A stretch of 64,000 nucleotides of DNA from Mesaphorura yosii. Lineage: Eukaryota; Arthropoda; Collembola; Poduromorpha; Tullbergiidae. The stretch is from assembly GCA_009869945.1 (NCBI GenBank), contig WIXG01000020.1, positions 1 to 64,000 of the forward strand, given 5' to 3'. Below the pieces are notes generated by a model. That model was not told the origin of the DNA. It saw nothing but the letters and a program-made list of their open reading frames with translations, and did not search any database. Both the position numbers and the translations under genes were made by a program. This document shows positions 33,034-48,000 of the stretch, in pieces (position 1 is the first letter of the stretch; the number at the start of each line of letters is the position of its first letter).

Positions 33034-36000
33034 CTACCTTACGACTTACTACATGTGCTCATACATGGATTTGCAGACCACTTTCAAAGACGAACATAAA
33101 TTACTGATTGACCTCTTACCGACTTGAAGTCAATCCGTAAATTCATTTTACTCTGTGTCCACTTTCAAGAAGACAAGGAGTTTAATGCATTTGGGAGGAA
33201 GGAACACGTTCTAAACTCCATTCCGGCAAATAGCAAGCAAGCGCGATTATTCTTTAGACACCACGACTACGTCGACACATAAGACGTGCGTTATCTCTTG
33301 TCTAGTCGGCTGTTACAAATTGCCAAGAGTAATGCTAACTCACTCGCTCGGTACCTGTCTTACTAATTCATTCATTTAGAGCACATGGTTTTTGTCATTT
33401 ACTTCTGAGCCGAGTAAAACCCACTTACGTATTCCCTTATTCACTCGAAGAGCAGTTATGTCTATTGCGCTACTGAATTGTTATTGTGTGTGTTAATCAG
33501 AGTTGATTTTGAATCACATTGTTTCCACTGCGTGGTCCACCAATAACAGCATAATTTGGCGAATCGCATTGCACCACAAGTGGGAAGATCATGACAGAAA
33601 AAGTCCATTGTGGCAGAAACAAGTGCATCTGCATTATGAATCAGTTAACAAACGAAACTTTTAGCACACCCCAAAGATAAGACTGTCAGGGCTAAAACTG
33701 AGCCGAACAATTTGAACCACAGTCGTTCCCACTTTGAATCAAGTTTAACAAATTCTTGGCCGGTTGGCAGAAGCTTGTATTCAATGTTGCTCGCTATCTT
33801 GATATTTGAAATACCTCGGCGGGGAATCTCACGATATTCCTTTTGCACTCGTCTAACCTTTCCTTTTCTTTCTCTGGCCATTTCTTGACTCTGAACTGCG
33901 TTCGCCAGTCATGAGAATAAATTTCGAGTCCACACGAATGTTCCTGAGTTCAATTTGTTCTGTACCGTAATAATTTGTTGTTCTCAATCCTGCTCTTCTT
34001 GCCTAATGCTCATTCATCCCATGCATAATTTTTTAATGCAAGCTTATCCTCTGCTCGCTGCAACATGTCTCCAAGCAGATAATGAAACCAAGTAGGAGAA
34101 GTGCAGAATTGCATGTCGAGTTAGCATGTGGCGGACACTCACCAGGGTGTCCACACTTCACCCTAAAACTGTGCTCTACTAAAAGGCTTTTTACTTGTAG
34201 TAGTAGGAAATATTTTTAAAGTTTAAAAAATATTTCTCAAAGAAACTCTCACGGGAGAATGAGTTTTTTCTGCCGGTTTGCTGCTTCTTCCCAATTTTTC
34301 AAATTACGTCGTCTTGACTGTTCGTGGTGACTACAACTGAAATAAATGTGGCCGTGCGGTTCAGACATGATCACGATGCGAAGCCTAGTTTATTTTTGCA
34401 TGATTGTGTTGTCCCGAGCCGAGAGCGGCTTCCCTCACTTGCATACATGCGAAGTTTTTAGTGGAACCGCAAACTAGCCCTTGAGGTGGATCGTAAACAT
34501 GAGCACAGACCTGCGAACAATTCGAGACAAAAACTAATTTTCGGCCACGGACCAAAAGATCCGAGCACTTTTTGTGTGAGGGTGTTCGAAATTTCTTTAA
34601 AATCCACCAATCCATAAAGATCAATGTACTATAGGCCATAAAAAGTTATCCCATTAAGGAAGAGAATGCTGAGTCTTTTTCGCTAGAATTGATCATACAT
34701 TTTTACTGATCTTGACACAGTACAATGAGTCTGTAACGAGATCCGCAAGATCAATCTTCGCGAGTGCATTGTTAGCAATCCGTCATTTATTTATGAGCAG
34801 GAAAATTGAACTTGACTTATCATAGTCAATTATTAAGGTGTCGCCGACCAAAACGAAATTATTTTTTTGCAATAAAAATAACTGTTCAAAAAATCGAGTC
34901 AGAGCAATTTTGCATTATCGAAATCAGTTCCTCGACACTGAAGTCAGTCGGCAGCCAAAGACCAGCAGATCGGCGATGGCTACAATTGTACTGTTCGTTT
35001 CTTGTAGTTCAAAATCACCATTGCAGTGCATTCTTTTATCAGTGGGCAATCAAGTGTGCGCTTAATCATTTGTGTTATGGATTCGGTTGAAGGGAAACAA
35101 AAGCTCTTCAACTTACGCTGGTTAGTTCAACAAAAAATTAAAGCAGTCGTCTTCGCCTCAGTATCTTGGTTAATTTTTCTCGTGAATCTGTTTCAGGCTT
35201 GGCATTCTTTCTGCTCAAGTACACCTCGACAATACGCGAGTCTGTTCACAGTAAAAACAGGAGCACCAGGTGTGGCGGTGATATTAACTTCGATCTGGTT
35301 CTGTTTTGTTAGTACGCAGGCACATTTAAAAGAGGGCTTAAAGACAGACACACGGACATTGCAGGGCGTTGCAGCCTAGAATGCCTACTTGCAGCAAACT
35401 TGCTTGCTTGCTACTCGGAAGCCGCGTTTGGGCTGCTGATTGTAATTTTTGTAATGGATGATGAATCTTCAACAAATTCGTACGTCTTGTATCTTGTGTC
35501 CGTGCTCCCAAGCTATTGGTCTCATTAAGGATAAAGTTGAGACTCATGCCCCCAAGAAACAAGGGAAATTTATTATGTGGTCACTTTAGCGCAACGACAG
35601 GAAAAGTGGCAATAAAGCCTGTGCTGCACTGTGACAGCTGCCGTCGTCACTCACAGCAAAGAAGCCCGAAATGGAGTTATAAAGCTGCAAGCGACGAGAT
35701 CGGACAGGTGCATAACTCTCCGTTGTGGCTGCACAGTGAATAAATTTGTATCAAACTAAACTTGAACTCCATAAACCACAAAAAGCCATTTACAAAAATA
35801 TCTCAAAATGTGTCTCTTAACATTCGAAATAGAATTACATAATATTATTACAGCGTGGAGATCGGGACGGCGATTGCATGGCATGTGAGTGCGAATTCCT
35901 TCGGAAAGTTTTTTGATACTCGTCCAACTTCTCCTGTCGTCTTGCCTCTTGCGCGATTTGCTATTTGAGTGTATCCTCACTCTAATATCGGCTGTGATAT

Positions 36001-39000
36001 GTTAATAAAAATTTCTGAGTTGAGAAAGTGTTTAAAATGCGAAGAATGAGAGGCTGCGTGCTCAGTAGCGCGCGGTGTTCGGGGATGAGTCACGTTTGCA
36101 CTGCACTTTGCTGCGGGTGCAGTGTTTAGATTTACACTGGCAAGAAACTGCTGCCATTACGATTCATTGATCTTGTGTATAATAATTTATTAACATTTTA
36201 TTAATAGTCTTTGAATAAGTTCCAAAAAATACATTTCCACTACTTTTCAATTTCAGTTTCAATACTCGGCGTGCATAAAGCTTGGCGATGCAGTGTTACG
36301 TCGCTGTGTGCTGTGCTGCACGTAAACACGTACACAAATGGAATGAATTTACAATTCGTAATTTATGAGCTTGGCCATTAAATAGTAGTGTTGATGAGGG
36401 TGTACTTTATGTCCGCTTTGTTAGCCTTCACTCGTAGCTGATTGAATTTCGTTTCGTGCCCAGTTTGAGCAATGAGCCACAACGAATGTCTGATATTCCC
36501 GGCTACTTTTCTGTTTGCAAGCAAAGGACTCAGGACTCTATCAGATTCTGGCGCATTGTTGCGAATGTGAAGGGATTTTACTCATTGTTCAGAAAGGGGA
36601 TGCGAATGGTCAGTTTGCAGTGTGGAGGGACCTCTCTCGAGTCGAGATCAGTCTGTTGGCCGAGGACTGCGGATTTGGAGTATTTATTATATCGGATCTC
36701 TCTGATGATAAAATATTATAATCCTCTTGAGAGTTGTGTCCTGCGTTCTACATTTCATTATTATCAAAATGTACAATAATTTAGTTGGGGACCGAGAGGA
36801 CAAGACGAAGATGCGAACCCGTGTTTACAGAAAACAGAGTCTGCAGGGGGTGTCAAAACCACAAACGCACGCCTTCCGAAGTAACCACTGATTGTTGATG
36901 TTTATAAGAAAAATCTCTACCAACGCAGCAGGAGAGGCTCCATTCACACTTTTCGTCTTGCTTCTTGGGCCTTCTCGCCTTGCAGCATACAGTCACAGTC
37001 CACTTTTATTATTATTGGTGTATGACATGACAAAATAGCAGATTGAAGCAATAAATATTGAAGGAATTGTCAAACGGTCAATCTTGAACGATAGCCTCGG
37101 AACTACAATGCTGTCATTATTGTCAACATTCTGTCTCACCCTTTCCGTGTGTGGGTTTAGGCCGAGGCGAGACGTGGTTGGGTGGAGTCTCCGACAAGAC
37201 AGAACAGAAATTAATTTGTGTCCTCTTCATTGTTGGACATTTCAGATCACGGTGCGAAATCTTGTGGCTCGCTGCAACATAGTTTTATTACTCGGTGCTC
37301 ATGCTCATGTGGTATTCAAATGGTGCTAAAGATAAAACACACAAGAAACAATGACTTGACACAAGCCACACAAAAAAAAGCTTCAGTCCATACTTTTGCA
37401 CGAATAAACACAAAAAGGGAATGTACGACCAATTCAAGAGCGAGCCGCAATGCATCGCCAATAAAGCACTCAAAGCATCGACTACTAAAATTTATTAGCA
37501 TGGTGGGTGTCAATAGATTAAGGGATTTCATGGATTCTGTGACATTTTGTTCGCGTTCTCACTTTCTTCCAAAAGCCTGCAGTCTGAAAGTCCAAAGTAT
37601 TTATGAGTTTTGTTTCACGATTGTTGCTGCCGAATGGCGAATTTGTTCGTGCGAGGAGATTATTGTTCTCTGCTGCTGATGAGTGATATGCGTGCTCTTG
37701 CCTCCAATGTACTTTTTTATTAGTCTGGATCAATGGAGATTTTTCTTACTCTTCATGGCATGACAGAGGTTTATTGCGGAGCACCGTGCGTGCACGATCG
37801 CTAGCGAACAAGAAAAGTACGTGGTCATCATTATGTAAGCCGCTGGATGTGTGATTACAGACTTGGCACCTTTGTTTCGAGTCTGAGCTCGTAATTCGCA
37901 AAGGTTGAACAATTTCGTCGTGCACTGACATTTGTTCACGTAACAATAGAAACACGAGAGATCATGAAGAGTGCAAAAATCTGAGTTTACCACATCTTGT
38001 GAGATAATCTGAGAGTGCATTTGTGGAGCCCAGACAGCAGCAGCAGAGGACAACAACTTCACCGCGTACTGATGGCGTGCACATTAGAAGGAAGACAAAT
38101 GTGAGCCGGTCTTTCCATGAAAAATCATGCTTCTCCCATTACACCAAAATCTGTAACTTGGATTTTTTTTGTTAGTGGAACCAAGGCTTTATTTGGATTG
38201 GGATCTCGCCGTTGTTATTTTTGTCGTTTCGTCTTTTATGTACAGGATTTTTATGGGAGTCTCAAGTTCTCTTCTTCTTAAGTAAAATTATATTTGCTGG
38301 GAAAACGCTTGAATCTCTGTCAGTGTCCCAAGTTTAATGTAGGAGCTTCTGCCTGCTTTTCCCTCCGTATTAATTTACACGTTATGTGCAAGTTTCGATT
38401 CTTACGGGTATAGTTTTAATTATCTGACCAGTCTTTCACTTAATGTGTACATTATTCAAATTGGTGTCCAATTTTGTAACCTGCACACGTTCACTAACAA
38501 CGCAATCATTAAGAAAGTGCGAATGCAGTCTACTGCGTTCACTGTTTGCTGACATTATGAAATACATGCTTCAATAAAATGCGTGATGCAGTCGCATTTG
38601 CAGCTACATCATAGTCTTAGCTTGCGCAATACGAAATGAATGCGTTCATTTAGCATCCCTAAAAATGTCTCAGTCTGAACCTACGCTCTTATTGTGTTTT
38701 CTGAGAGCATTGATTTTGAAACCCGCATCTTGCAGGTACTTGACTCTTGCTCAGCTGTATCGTGCTGTGAATTCAGAATCATTTGAAATTAGTTCACATC
38801 AGATGTTGAAGTTATGAATCTACGGAGCTTGTTTGGCGTCTCCCAGAAGGGATTCAGCGTCTTTGCCGGCAATGACATTATAATGGCTTTTAAACGGCAA
38901 TTTTGAGTGAATTGAGCACATCACATAATTCAGCGATCACTAATCGGTTTGCAGTAAAACATTTCACGCGCTACGAATTGGTTTTTCCACTCAATGTAAA

Positions 39001-42000
39001 CATCCTACTCAGAATTATGCCCTGTTTACCATCATGCAGTTGTTTGTATGTGAATGCATGTAATTAGTTTAGATAATGAACTGGATCCAAGGTAGAATGT
39101 CAAAAACAGTCGTGCTTGGCTAATTTTTCAGCTATTCCAGAAGTCCATTTTAAGTTTTCGGCCTTAGAATTACGTATAGGTATTCAATGAACCTTCCAGA
39201 CAGAATTTAATGATTCCCTTTCCAATCCAATTGCGTCGAATATCCACCGACCAAGCGAACTCTGTCTGAATATTGAATTTCACATCTCCAGCGTTATGTC
39301 AGATATTTGATCTCTGAAATTCAGGCAAAAAGAATTTAGGAAGGAAGTGCTGGTTTAACAGATTTTGTTTAAAGAAGAGCGAAATGGACCGTTTTATTTC
39401 TATATAATACACTTTTTCTCTTTTCACTTTTGCTTTTGAATTCGTAACAATTGAACTCAAAAGCTACCGTGCTATGCAGTAAGATGCAATTTCATTTTCC
39501 TCCGTGCGTTGTTAGCATTCAAAGTACATAAATAGAACTCAGATCATTTTTCATCCTATCGAACAAAACCCGTCGATCCGTGGACCACATTTTAAGCGAA
39601 TATCAGTAAGTGAGCGAGCGGAGACCTTCATTATGTAATAACGCTCGAATTATTTACACATTCGTCAAAAACTGTGGTCCAGTCATCCCTGGTCTTACTT
39701 TGGAAATTTATTTTGGACGAAACTGCTCATCAACACAGCACGATAATTAATCAAAATTGCAATTAGATTCATTGCATTCAATTCATTAGATTAACAAAAG
39801 AGACGTTGACTTATGTCTTCAGAATGTTTGCCAGACTTTAAAATTGGAATTCCAGGAATACAGACATTAACCATAAAAATACTCACAATTATGACTCCAA
39901 AAAATTAAATGCACTCTTCCTTGAATGAATTGACCTCGAATACATTTTACCTTGTAATCGAAAGTAGATTTGTTCTTGCTAATTTCCAAGAAGTGGGGAG
40001 GAGAAGACGAATTTTGACTTCAGTGTTGGTTGCAGAGGTACGAATTCCCAGCCTTAAACTTTGTACAAGATTTGTATTTCATTCGTCTTCATTTTCTTGA
40101 TTTTATTCTTATTTATTTTGGAACGACAGGGAAGAAACAAGAAATCTCGATTTACTTTTGTACTTCAGCAGTTTATTGTTAATGCGGTTCTAAATCCGGA
40201 TTTCCTTCTTGACTAAAAGAATGAACGTTTTGACTGCGGAGCATTGGCATTCCCTAATGCAGCAGGGGAAAATCAGAATGCAGAACTGGATTAGATAACA
40301 AAAGCACGCTGAGGGATGGACGCTGAGTTAAGAAAGGACAACGACGTTGGGAAAGCGATAGAAATGAATAACCTTTCATAATTACACGGACGGTGTCTAT
40401 AGCAAGAAGCCGTATGGCGCAGTATTGTACAGGTAGGAGCGGTCCATAAAATGAATTCATAAATTTTTCTATGAAAAACAAATGGCAGTGGACCACGAAA
40501 GTGCTCGACTCTAGAAGCCAGACCTCATTTCACATTCACGACTCGGCTCCCTTTTCCTCGTTACGTGCGTTTTGTTGTGTATTGTTGCGGAAAGGCGAGC
40601 GAGAATTTCCCCTTCTCATGTTAATTAGTCAGTACCTGCTAATTAATAACAAATTTAAATATAAATAGTAAAAATGAAATGAATACTAAACAGACGAAAT
40701 CGACATCGTTACATTTTGTGTGCCGTGGACATTCCGCATTTGTGACTCAAAACGCGGCGGAAAGAATGTCCAATCATTTTTCTGACTGTGGGCAAGGGGT
40801 GCTTACAAATTGCTGGCAATGAAATCATGCCCAGCAATTTCTCAAGTTTGCTTCAGCATGAAGAAATGCGTGTTCATGTCTAGTCGCAATTTTTAAGGAT
40901 CAGTTTATGAATCTTGTAATGTTGTTTCACACTCAAATGCAATGCAATGAGGATACATTCCACGCATTGACGACATGGCGAATGTCGCCTTTCGACAGTG
41001 AACGCACAACCTCTTCGTCTTCATGAAGCTAAGCACATTGGCGGTGTTCTTTCAGCCCGAAGCAGCGAAGCAAAGCAAAGGCAGGATATATAAAAGTGCA
41101 AGCGTAATCTCCTGCCTGGTCCTTCACATTTTAATTGTGCGTGATTTGTCAGCAAATCTTTTCCGTTTTAATGGGACTGTAAACTTGCAATGAGGTCAAC
41201 AGGCAGACTGGTGCGGAAATTGATTGCGGATGGAGAACGAGCTGCCGGCGTCATGCGGACGGGAAACCAAACCAAAGAAAGCCGCACGTGTGTGTGGAGG
41301 TAATAAATGAGACGGTGCGTGAAGAAATCCTGCGGAACATTTATGGTCATTAAAAGTAAACAAGAAACAGCGTGGATCACCTGCGACTGTGACATGCTAT
41401 TATTAGCATTTATGAGCAGCATGTTCGTCAGAATGAAGAAGCAAGATTCAATCCGCTCGACGTAAAATCTGGTGATAATGTCAGTAGCAATGATGCAATG
41501 CAGACGGAGAGCATAAAACATTGCTCACAAATAATTACGACCGCTGCTACTACGAGCCCATAAAGCACCGTGACACGTCTCGGGAATTTTCATGCGCTGG
41601 CTTGGCAGTTGCACAATCGAGTCGCAACCTCGCAGGGGCATTTGTTATGGTATTTCGAACAAGAAATTAAAAACGTCGATTGGCATGGCGACAGGAGGAC
41701 TAGTCGTTGACGCACTGTGGCTTTGTTCGCCAGCCAATGAAAGGGTTATCGAGCAGAGGTCACCAGAAAGGTGACGAGTCGCGGAATACGTGCAGTTGCA
41801 GCCCGTGTACACTGCATGTGTGTACGGTTGCCACTCAAAAACAATACGTGTCTAATTAGGAAAAGTGGAGAGAATTACGAATTACGACAGCGACAAGTGC
41901 ATTGCATTGGAATAGGCTACTTACAGTTTGGTCCCAAAACAATCACGACGTCGGGTGTACATCTTGGCTTGCAACCACTGCATGGTTGCATCATAAATAT

Positions 42001-45000
42001 CTCATGCGGACCTCGACGCATTCCCTGCGTCGCGTAGCGCAGTGATGCTGTTTACTGTGTACGCTTTATGCTCCTGTTCACTCTGACTGCATCTTGAGAC
42101 GAACCACGACGATACAAGCGTTACTAACAAAGTCCACCACCATGAAATCATGCTCCAGTTTGCAGTTTACAATGTGCAGATTCTTTTCTTTGTCATAACA
42201 TCGGCACTTGCTTCCAAACGCTTGCCACCTACCAGATTACGCACTGTGCTCATACGCATTCTTACGAATTGTTTGTCTCCAACTGTTTGTCAGATTGTCA
42301 TGGAAGATAAACCAATTAATGCCTTGTTTAGTTACGATTCAGTTGCACATGACTTTTGAGTCAGAGTTACGCCAGGAAAATTGACTGATGCATCAAATCA
42401 AAAGTATGGCTCAAAAGGAGCAAAACTCTTTTGTGATCTCATTTCTCACATTTGAAGTAAAAGCAGTAAGTACGTGCCTTCTCACGTAAACAAGAATTAT
42501 ACATCTTGACAAGAGGTCGATGAGTGCATGCGTTTACTGGATGCAGAACAAATTTGGTATTCCACGCTGGAAGGAGCAGCGAGCTTGTGCCTTTGATGCT
42601 AACGATAAGGGCGAGTTGGCGGCCCTTTCTAGCTTGGATCTCAAATCGCATTGTTAAGAGAAGAGACTGCTTAACCGATTGACAGATCTGCACTCCAATC
42701 GACCCATAAATTGACAAGTCCACAAGCGCGTCTAAATTCCCGATTATCTGTTAAATCCAAAATGAACAGTATTTCCTCATGTTGTGATAGAGTCTTTCAT
42801 ATTTGATATTCTCACGTGCTGGGCTTGCTTCAAGAACTCAAAAAAGATTCGTACTAATATCCGAGATGTAACTGTAATCCATTTCATTTGAACAGGACAG
42901 AAGCCAACTTAGATGTTGTTTGAACAATTGGTCAGGAGTTTATTGAAATGAATTAACCACATCATCAAATTTATGCGCTGGCCATTTTAGGGTTTTGCGG
43001 AGGAAATAAAGCGGTGGAGGTACGGGGCTGATACACTTGCTTACGAGACCAGATGGAACGATAAATTAAATTCCCACTAGCCGCATTGGTCGTAAAACTT
43101 GAAATGTGTATTTGACCATACCATTTCTCGCCTTCGATATTATTATTAATATTATTACAGGTGTGCTGCATTCAGATTGGACAAAGCAACCGTTCACTCC
43201 TTCATGAAATCGCACTCTTGTGTGCTTGTCCACTTGGCTTCATTTCCATTCCGCACAAGCTATCCGAGTTCCAATCATTTGCTGGGCAGGCATTGGGTTC
43301 TGGTCTGGCGATTCGCGGCAACGAGTGAAGAAAGTGAATTGAGAATACCACCTGTCCTCGTCCTGCGATCACATGAACCGTGGCTTTGCCGACGTGATCC
43401 ACTAATTAGTAATTTGTGCGATCAACGTGGATCGAATGTGCGGCAGTGATGGTGAAATCAGGTCAATTTCGAAACAATATTTTCATAAACGGCATCTGTG
43501 TGCCGAGACTATTTGCGTCGGTTTTGGCCATCGATTTCTCATGCCCATGACAAACGCAGCAAAGTTACAAGGTGAAGCGATGAATCGAACTGCTGTGGAC
43601 GAAATTCTGCCAATACGAAAAAAATTTTGATGCAATCGACAAATTCGAATTATGAATAAAGTCGACACATTAGTGAGAAGTATAAATGCTCATTTGAATA
43701 CGAATGGCTGACGGCGTAGTGAAGCGGCTGGCTGATGATGCCGAAGCGGAATAAATATATTAATTAGGCAGCTATTATCACGCGTTGACACACTTCGAGA
43801 TCGTTCTTGCACTCGCGTGTATTTGCGATCATACATTTGACATGTGTCATCGCGAAATGTGGCGCAGTGAACTATTTAGGTTCTGATGCGGCTCGGCTAC
43901 AGATTCGTGGAGATGCTCATTTTGTGTACATTTCCAGAATCGTCTCGCCCCAATCTCTGCTAATGACGCTGGCTCGGCCTAATTTGCGCGTGGTGGCTTA
44001 AATCATTTGATTGGGTTTCACAGGTGAACGTTATGCAATGTGGAAATTTTTAACGGTCTGCTAAGTAAAATGTGACTTGGCCTCCGCAAACCAACTTAAA
44101 GGCGAACGGGTCGAGGCGAAAAGTTTACGATTAATCTACCATAAAAAAAGGTTACGATTTCGCAGGATCTTTTCGCAACTTACTCGACTCGACCGTCGCT
44201 CACAAATCCGAGAGGTAAATAACAATTCGGAAAGTGAGTTGGGTTTTAATACTGCAAAACGTGCGAATTGAATTGAATCTCACTAAAAGAGGGAATATTA
44301 AAATAAAGAGCAAGTGTTTCTTTTCATTTTGCACACCGCCAATGGCCCATGCATATTTTTTCGTTGAGGTCGTAAAATTTCAAGTTGTACAAGACTGAAA
44401 CCATTTCGTGAGTGTTTCGCTATTTTTGATCTTCTGGCAGCAATCAATTCTGACAGAAATTGAACCGTGGCCCCTTTCAAATAATTTGCATTAAATGCGG
44501 TAAGATTTTACTGCCAACATGTGCGTGTTATTCAGGTTATAAATATGGCGGCATTGCGCAAACGTACGCTTTCAATGCGAGATGATTACGTACGAATTTG
44601 AAAAGATATAAAATGCATTCGTTCTGCAGTCAATGCAAGGTGAGAGTCAGTAAATAGGCCTCAAACGGAGTTTTTAATTAACCTGGTTGCGATTCCATTT
44701 ACGACTTGGCAATAATTTGAAATCATTCTATTCCTTTAATTCCCCGACGGCCCAAATTGGCGCACGGCGATGGAAAGGTGTCAAGTTAATAAAATCGATG
44801 AGGTAACTCAGGATTGGCATTTGACGCACGAGACGCCGCTTCCGAGAACTGTTAAGTTTTATGGACAATTGTTGCGAGGAAGAATTGTGAGATTGTGAAA
44901 TGCGAAATACTTATCGCAATGGCAAATGCAAACCGTGCCCTTGATTTAAAACGGAATGCGGCAATTTAAAAATCCAAATTTATGTCGACTGCGTCGTTTT

Positions 45001-48000
45001 AGAACTCTGTCTGCCTTATTGGGGTGGCTAGAAGAACCCCGTTTTATTTTTAGGTTTATAAATGCCTTGGGCACTTTGCTATTTTTTCACGCGACAAATT
45101 TCTGCGGGAAGTAAATTGTAATGACTGCAGAAGATTGGCCATTGCAATAACGAAGATGTTTCGTGGACTGTGCTTTGCTTTTTTCTTCATTTCAACTTCT
45201 TGCGCACGCATTGCTTCTTGGTTGCAAAGTTTGGGAAGTTCTCGCATTTTCGTGTTCACGACTTCCACACGTAATTCCGACTCCTATTATTAAAACTCTC
45301 TTGAACTTTACATCATTATCATTTAATTCTTCCCAGAGAGCCAATGAGAAATTAAATCAACCGTTAGTTTGTAAATTCCTTAATTGAATTGATTATATTT
45401 ATACATGCGACATGCATTTGCGCTCCGCCTGCATCGTGTTGTGCGATTTGCGTGTGCGTCCTTTACTGCCTCCAAAATTTATGAGGACAATACGCCCGGG
45501 CTCAATGCACGAAGGCTTTTCGTCTGCACGATACGCCGCTGTGTGGTACATTAATTGTCATTACCTCAACTCGTAAGAAGCAACAGAAATAATTACAGAC
45601 GCGAACTGCCGTTAAGTTTTAATTTGAATTCTGTTCTAATCGGATTGTCAGAGAGCAGCCGACCGATTCGAACGAACCCGCCCGGCCCGCCGCCTTCTCG
45701 CCGCGATTTGAACTGCATTCGATTCGCTGAAACTGAAATAAATTAAATGCGAGGCAGGGGAAAAGTCAAGTCACAGGTGTGATAGTTTATGACGCTCACT
45801 TGAACAAAGCAACAAGACAATCAGGGTCCCGAGTCCAATCTTCGCTCTGCAAATGGTTATTACCATTTTTATTGCGCTTTATGGTTAGTTTGTTTCGTGA
45901 GTGACATGCACCATTATACGATTATTACGACTAGCGCATTCATTTTTTGCGCCCGGCAGTAAAACCCCCATTGTCATCGAAACTCGTGCATTACCATCGT
46001 TATGATATGAACACTCTTAATAATCATCGTTATTAAGTCCGAGAGTTTATTACCACTTTGCATGGACACTTTGCTGCTGCTCCGCTGAAGTTCACTGCCT
46101 GCTTGTGACTGGGAGGTCTGTCGTTCCGTGTATCGTTAATAAGAACAAGAATTGCAAAAAATGAGCTGCATAATGGAGAATGTACGGATAATAAATGTTA
46201 AATATAGTCTTCAGGATTCGGAGTTTGCTTCGGTGCCGTGCTACGTCTTGAATTTATTACATGCGATTGAACAGAAGTAAAATGCTGGCACACGTTTGCC
46301 GAACACTCTGAAATTACTTTGCGCATGCTTCATCGTTCTTCGTTTCCAAGTCCAGATTCCGAAACATGCACGGAAATTACAGGAACATAACCCCTCGCAT
46401 ACAGTAAGATAATCATGCTGAATCGAGGAGTTGAACTCAAAGCGCAGTGGAGAAGCAGTGGCTTAGCATGAAGCACGTACCGTTTGAAATTGCTTGCTAA
46501 AATACGAACAATTTGAGACACGGACAGTTTAGCAAAATTAAAAGGACATCAAAACGCACAATAAACACAAGCTAAATGTTTCGAGATTTTTATGTCCAAT
46601 TGTCTTGCAACGCGAAAATCTTCGCTGCGATTTTGTGCCATTTGAGTGAACGTATCGCACATCATTGCATTTGGCATGAGAACTCACCAAACAGGGAAGG
46701 AATTAACGTCAGTCATTAGACAATACAATTATAGAATGGAAGGATTCATTCAACGGAAGATAATAATGATAATATGATTCCGCATGCACAAACACCGAAT
46801 TTAAAGTGTTATTGACTTTTCAGGTTGAATGAAGAAGTTCATACAGTTGGTAAATGGTGATGCAGTGCGTCGTCTCCCAAAACATTGCAGTGCATGACGT
46901 GGTGTTGTATTTTTCAGGCATGGGAATTACTAAAAAGATGTGTATACTCATTCTAGTTGGGCATAAAATGCTGTAACACTTCGAAAAAGGGTGCTCAGTT
47001 CCTCACTCGGTACAGGCAAGCAATTGCGAACCTCACTCCACCCTTTAATCAAACAGAGTTTCTTTAATTTCGTAGCTATCTTATCTTCCTGCATATCCTT
47101 TCCGCACGCACAGTGCAAAATTCTTGCAATTTCCTAATTTGACATCTGAGACTGCTCTTCGTGTCTTCGTCTCACATTTCCTCCGAAAACTTCAATTGAT
47201 TCTGTGCATACCTGCCGCCGAAACGTAGATCGGCAATGAACGCAGCGCTGCATGGAGGCCATTGTAAGGTTTAAGCGACCTGTTCTTAGGAGAAAGCAGT
47301 GCAGAGAGGAACGTTTGTCTTTGTGTGCTGGAGAAAAGAGTTCGGCGCTTTTACTCCTGGATGGCTTTACATGTCTCACTGCTGGAGTTGCGGAACTTTC
47401 CCTGCACACTTGTCGTCGCCTCTTTTTCCAGCAGCTCGCTTTTCCTCTCCCTCGCTCATGCTTTATCGTCTCTGCTCCGATTTACGATTCGAAAGCGTTC
47501 TGTTGTTGCTGTATTTTTTCGAATGGTCATTGGCTATTTTCGAACGCCCTTGGTCGTTCAATCTCGTCCATCGTTCGTCCTCACGCCCGCTTTCTACTCT
47601 TCTTTCTCTTTGCACTCTACCTCATCAGTCAAGTCTCCATCTAAAACCATGCGCTGAGTAAAGCGAATTCGAATCATATACAAAAGCAGTGGAAGTGGTA
47701 GCATTCTCTCGCCGCTCTGTCTGCCTTTTCATTTAACTGTGAATATGAATGCATGCAAACCAGTAGAACTGGACAGACTACAATTTGAGTGCTCTTGAAT
47801 CCAGTGGTGGTCATATCACACACAATCTCCAGATTAGAAACAAATATTTCGAATAGCTGACAAATTATAGCAGGTAGCTGAAACTTCAAAGTTTTAGAAT
47901 TAGAATCACAATTGAAATACCAGACGCAATTATCATTAGCAAATTGAAGGGGATTTTATCTGTCCAGAAATATCACCTAGGTCTCTTATCCTCTAGCCTT
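33034..48000. other. Intergenic sequence, no gene supported
   Basis: About 15 kb. Open frames on both strands are short (up to about 150 codons), overlap each other and show no domain I know. A TATATAAAAG at 41097-41106 is the strongest promoter-like word but has no initiator or coding sequence behind it. TATAAAA near 44608 is similar. There are AT-rich runs such as 43138-43155. No long repeat or RNA gene was found by reading. Confidence 0.55.

Noticed and set aside
41097-41106. TATATAAAAG as a promoter
   Set aside because: No initiator at the right distance and no coding sequence downstream.
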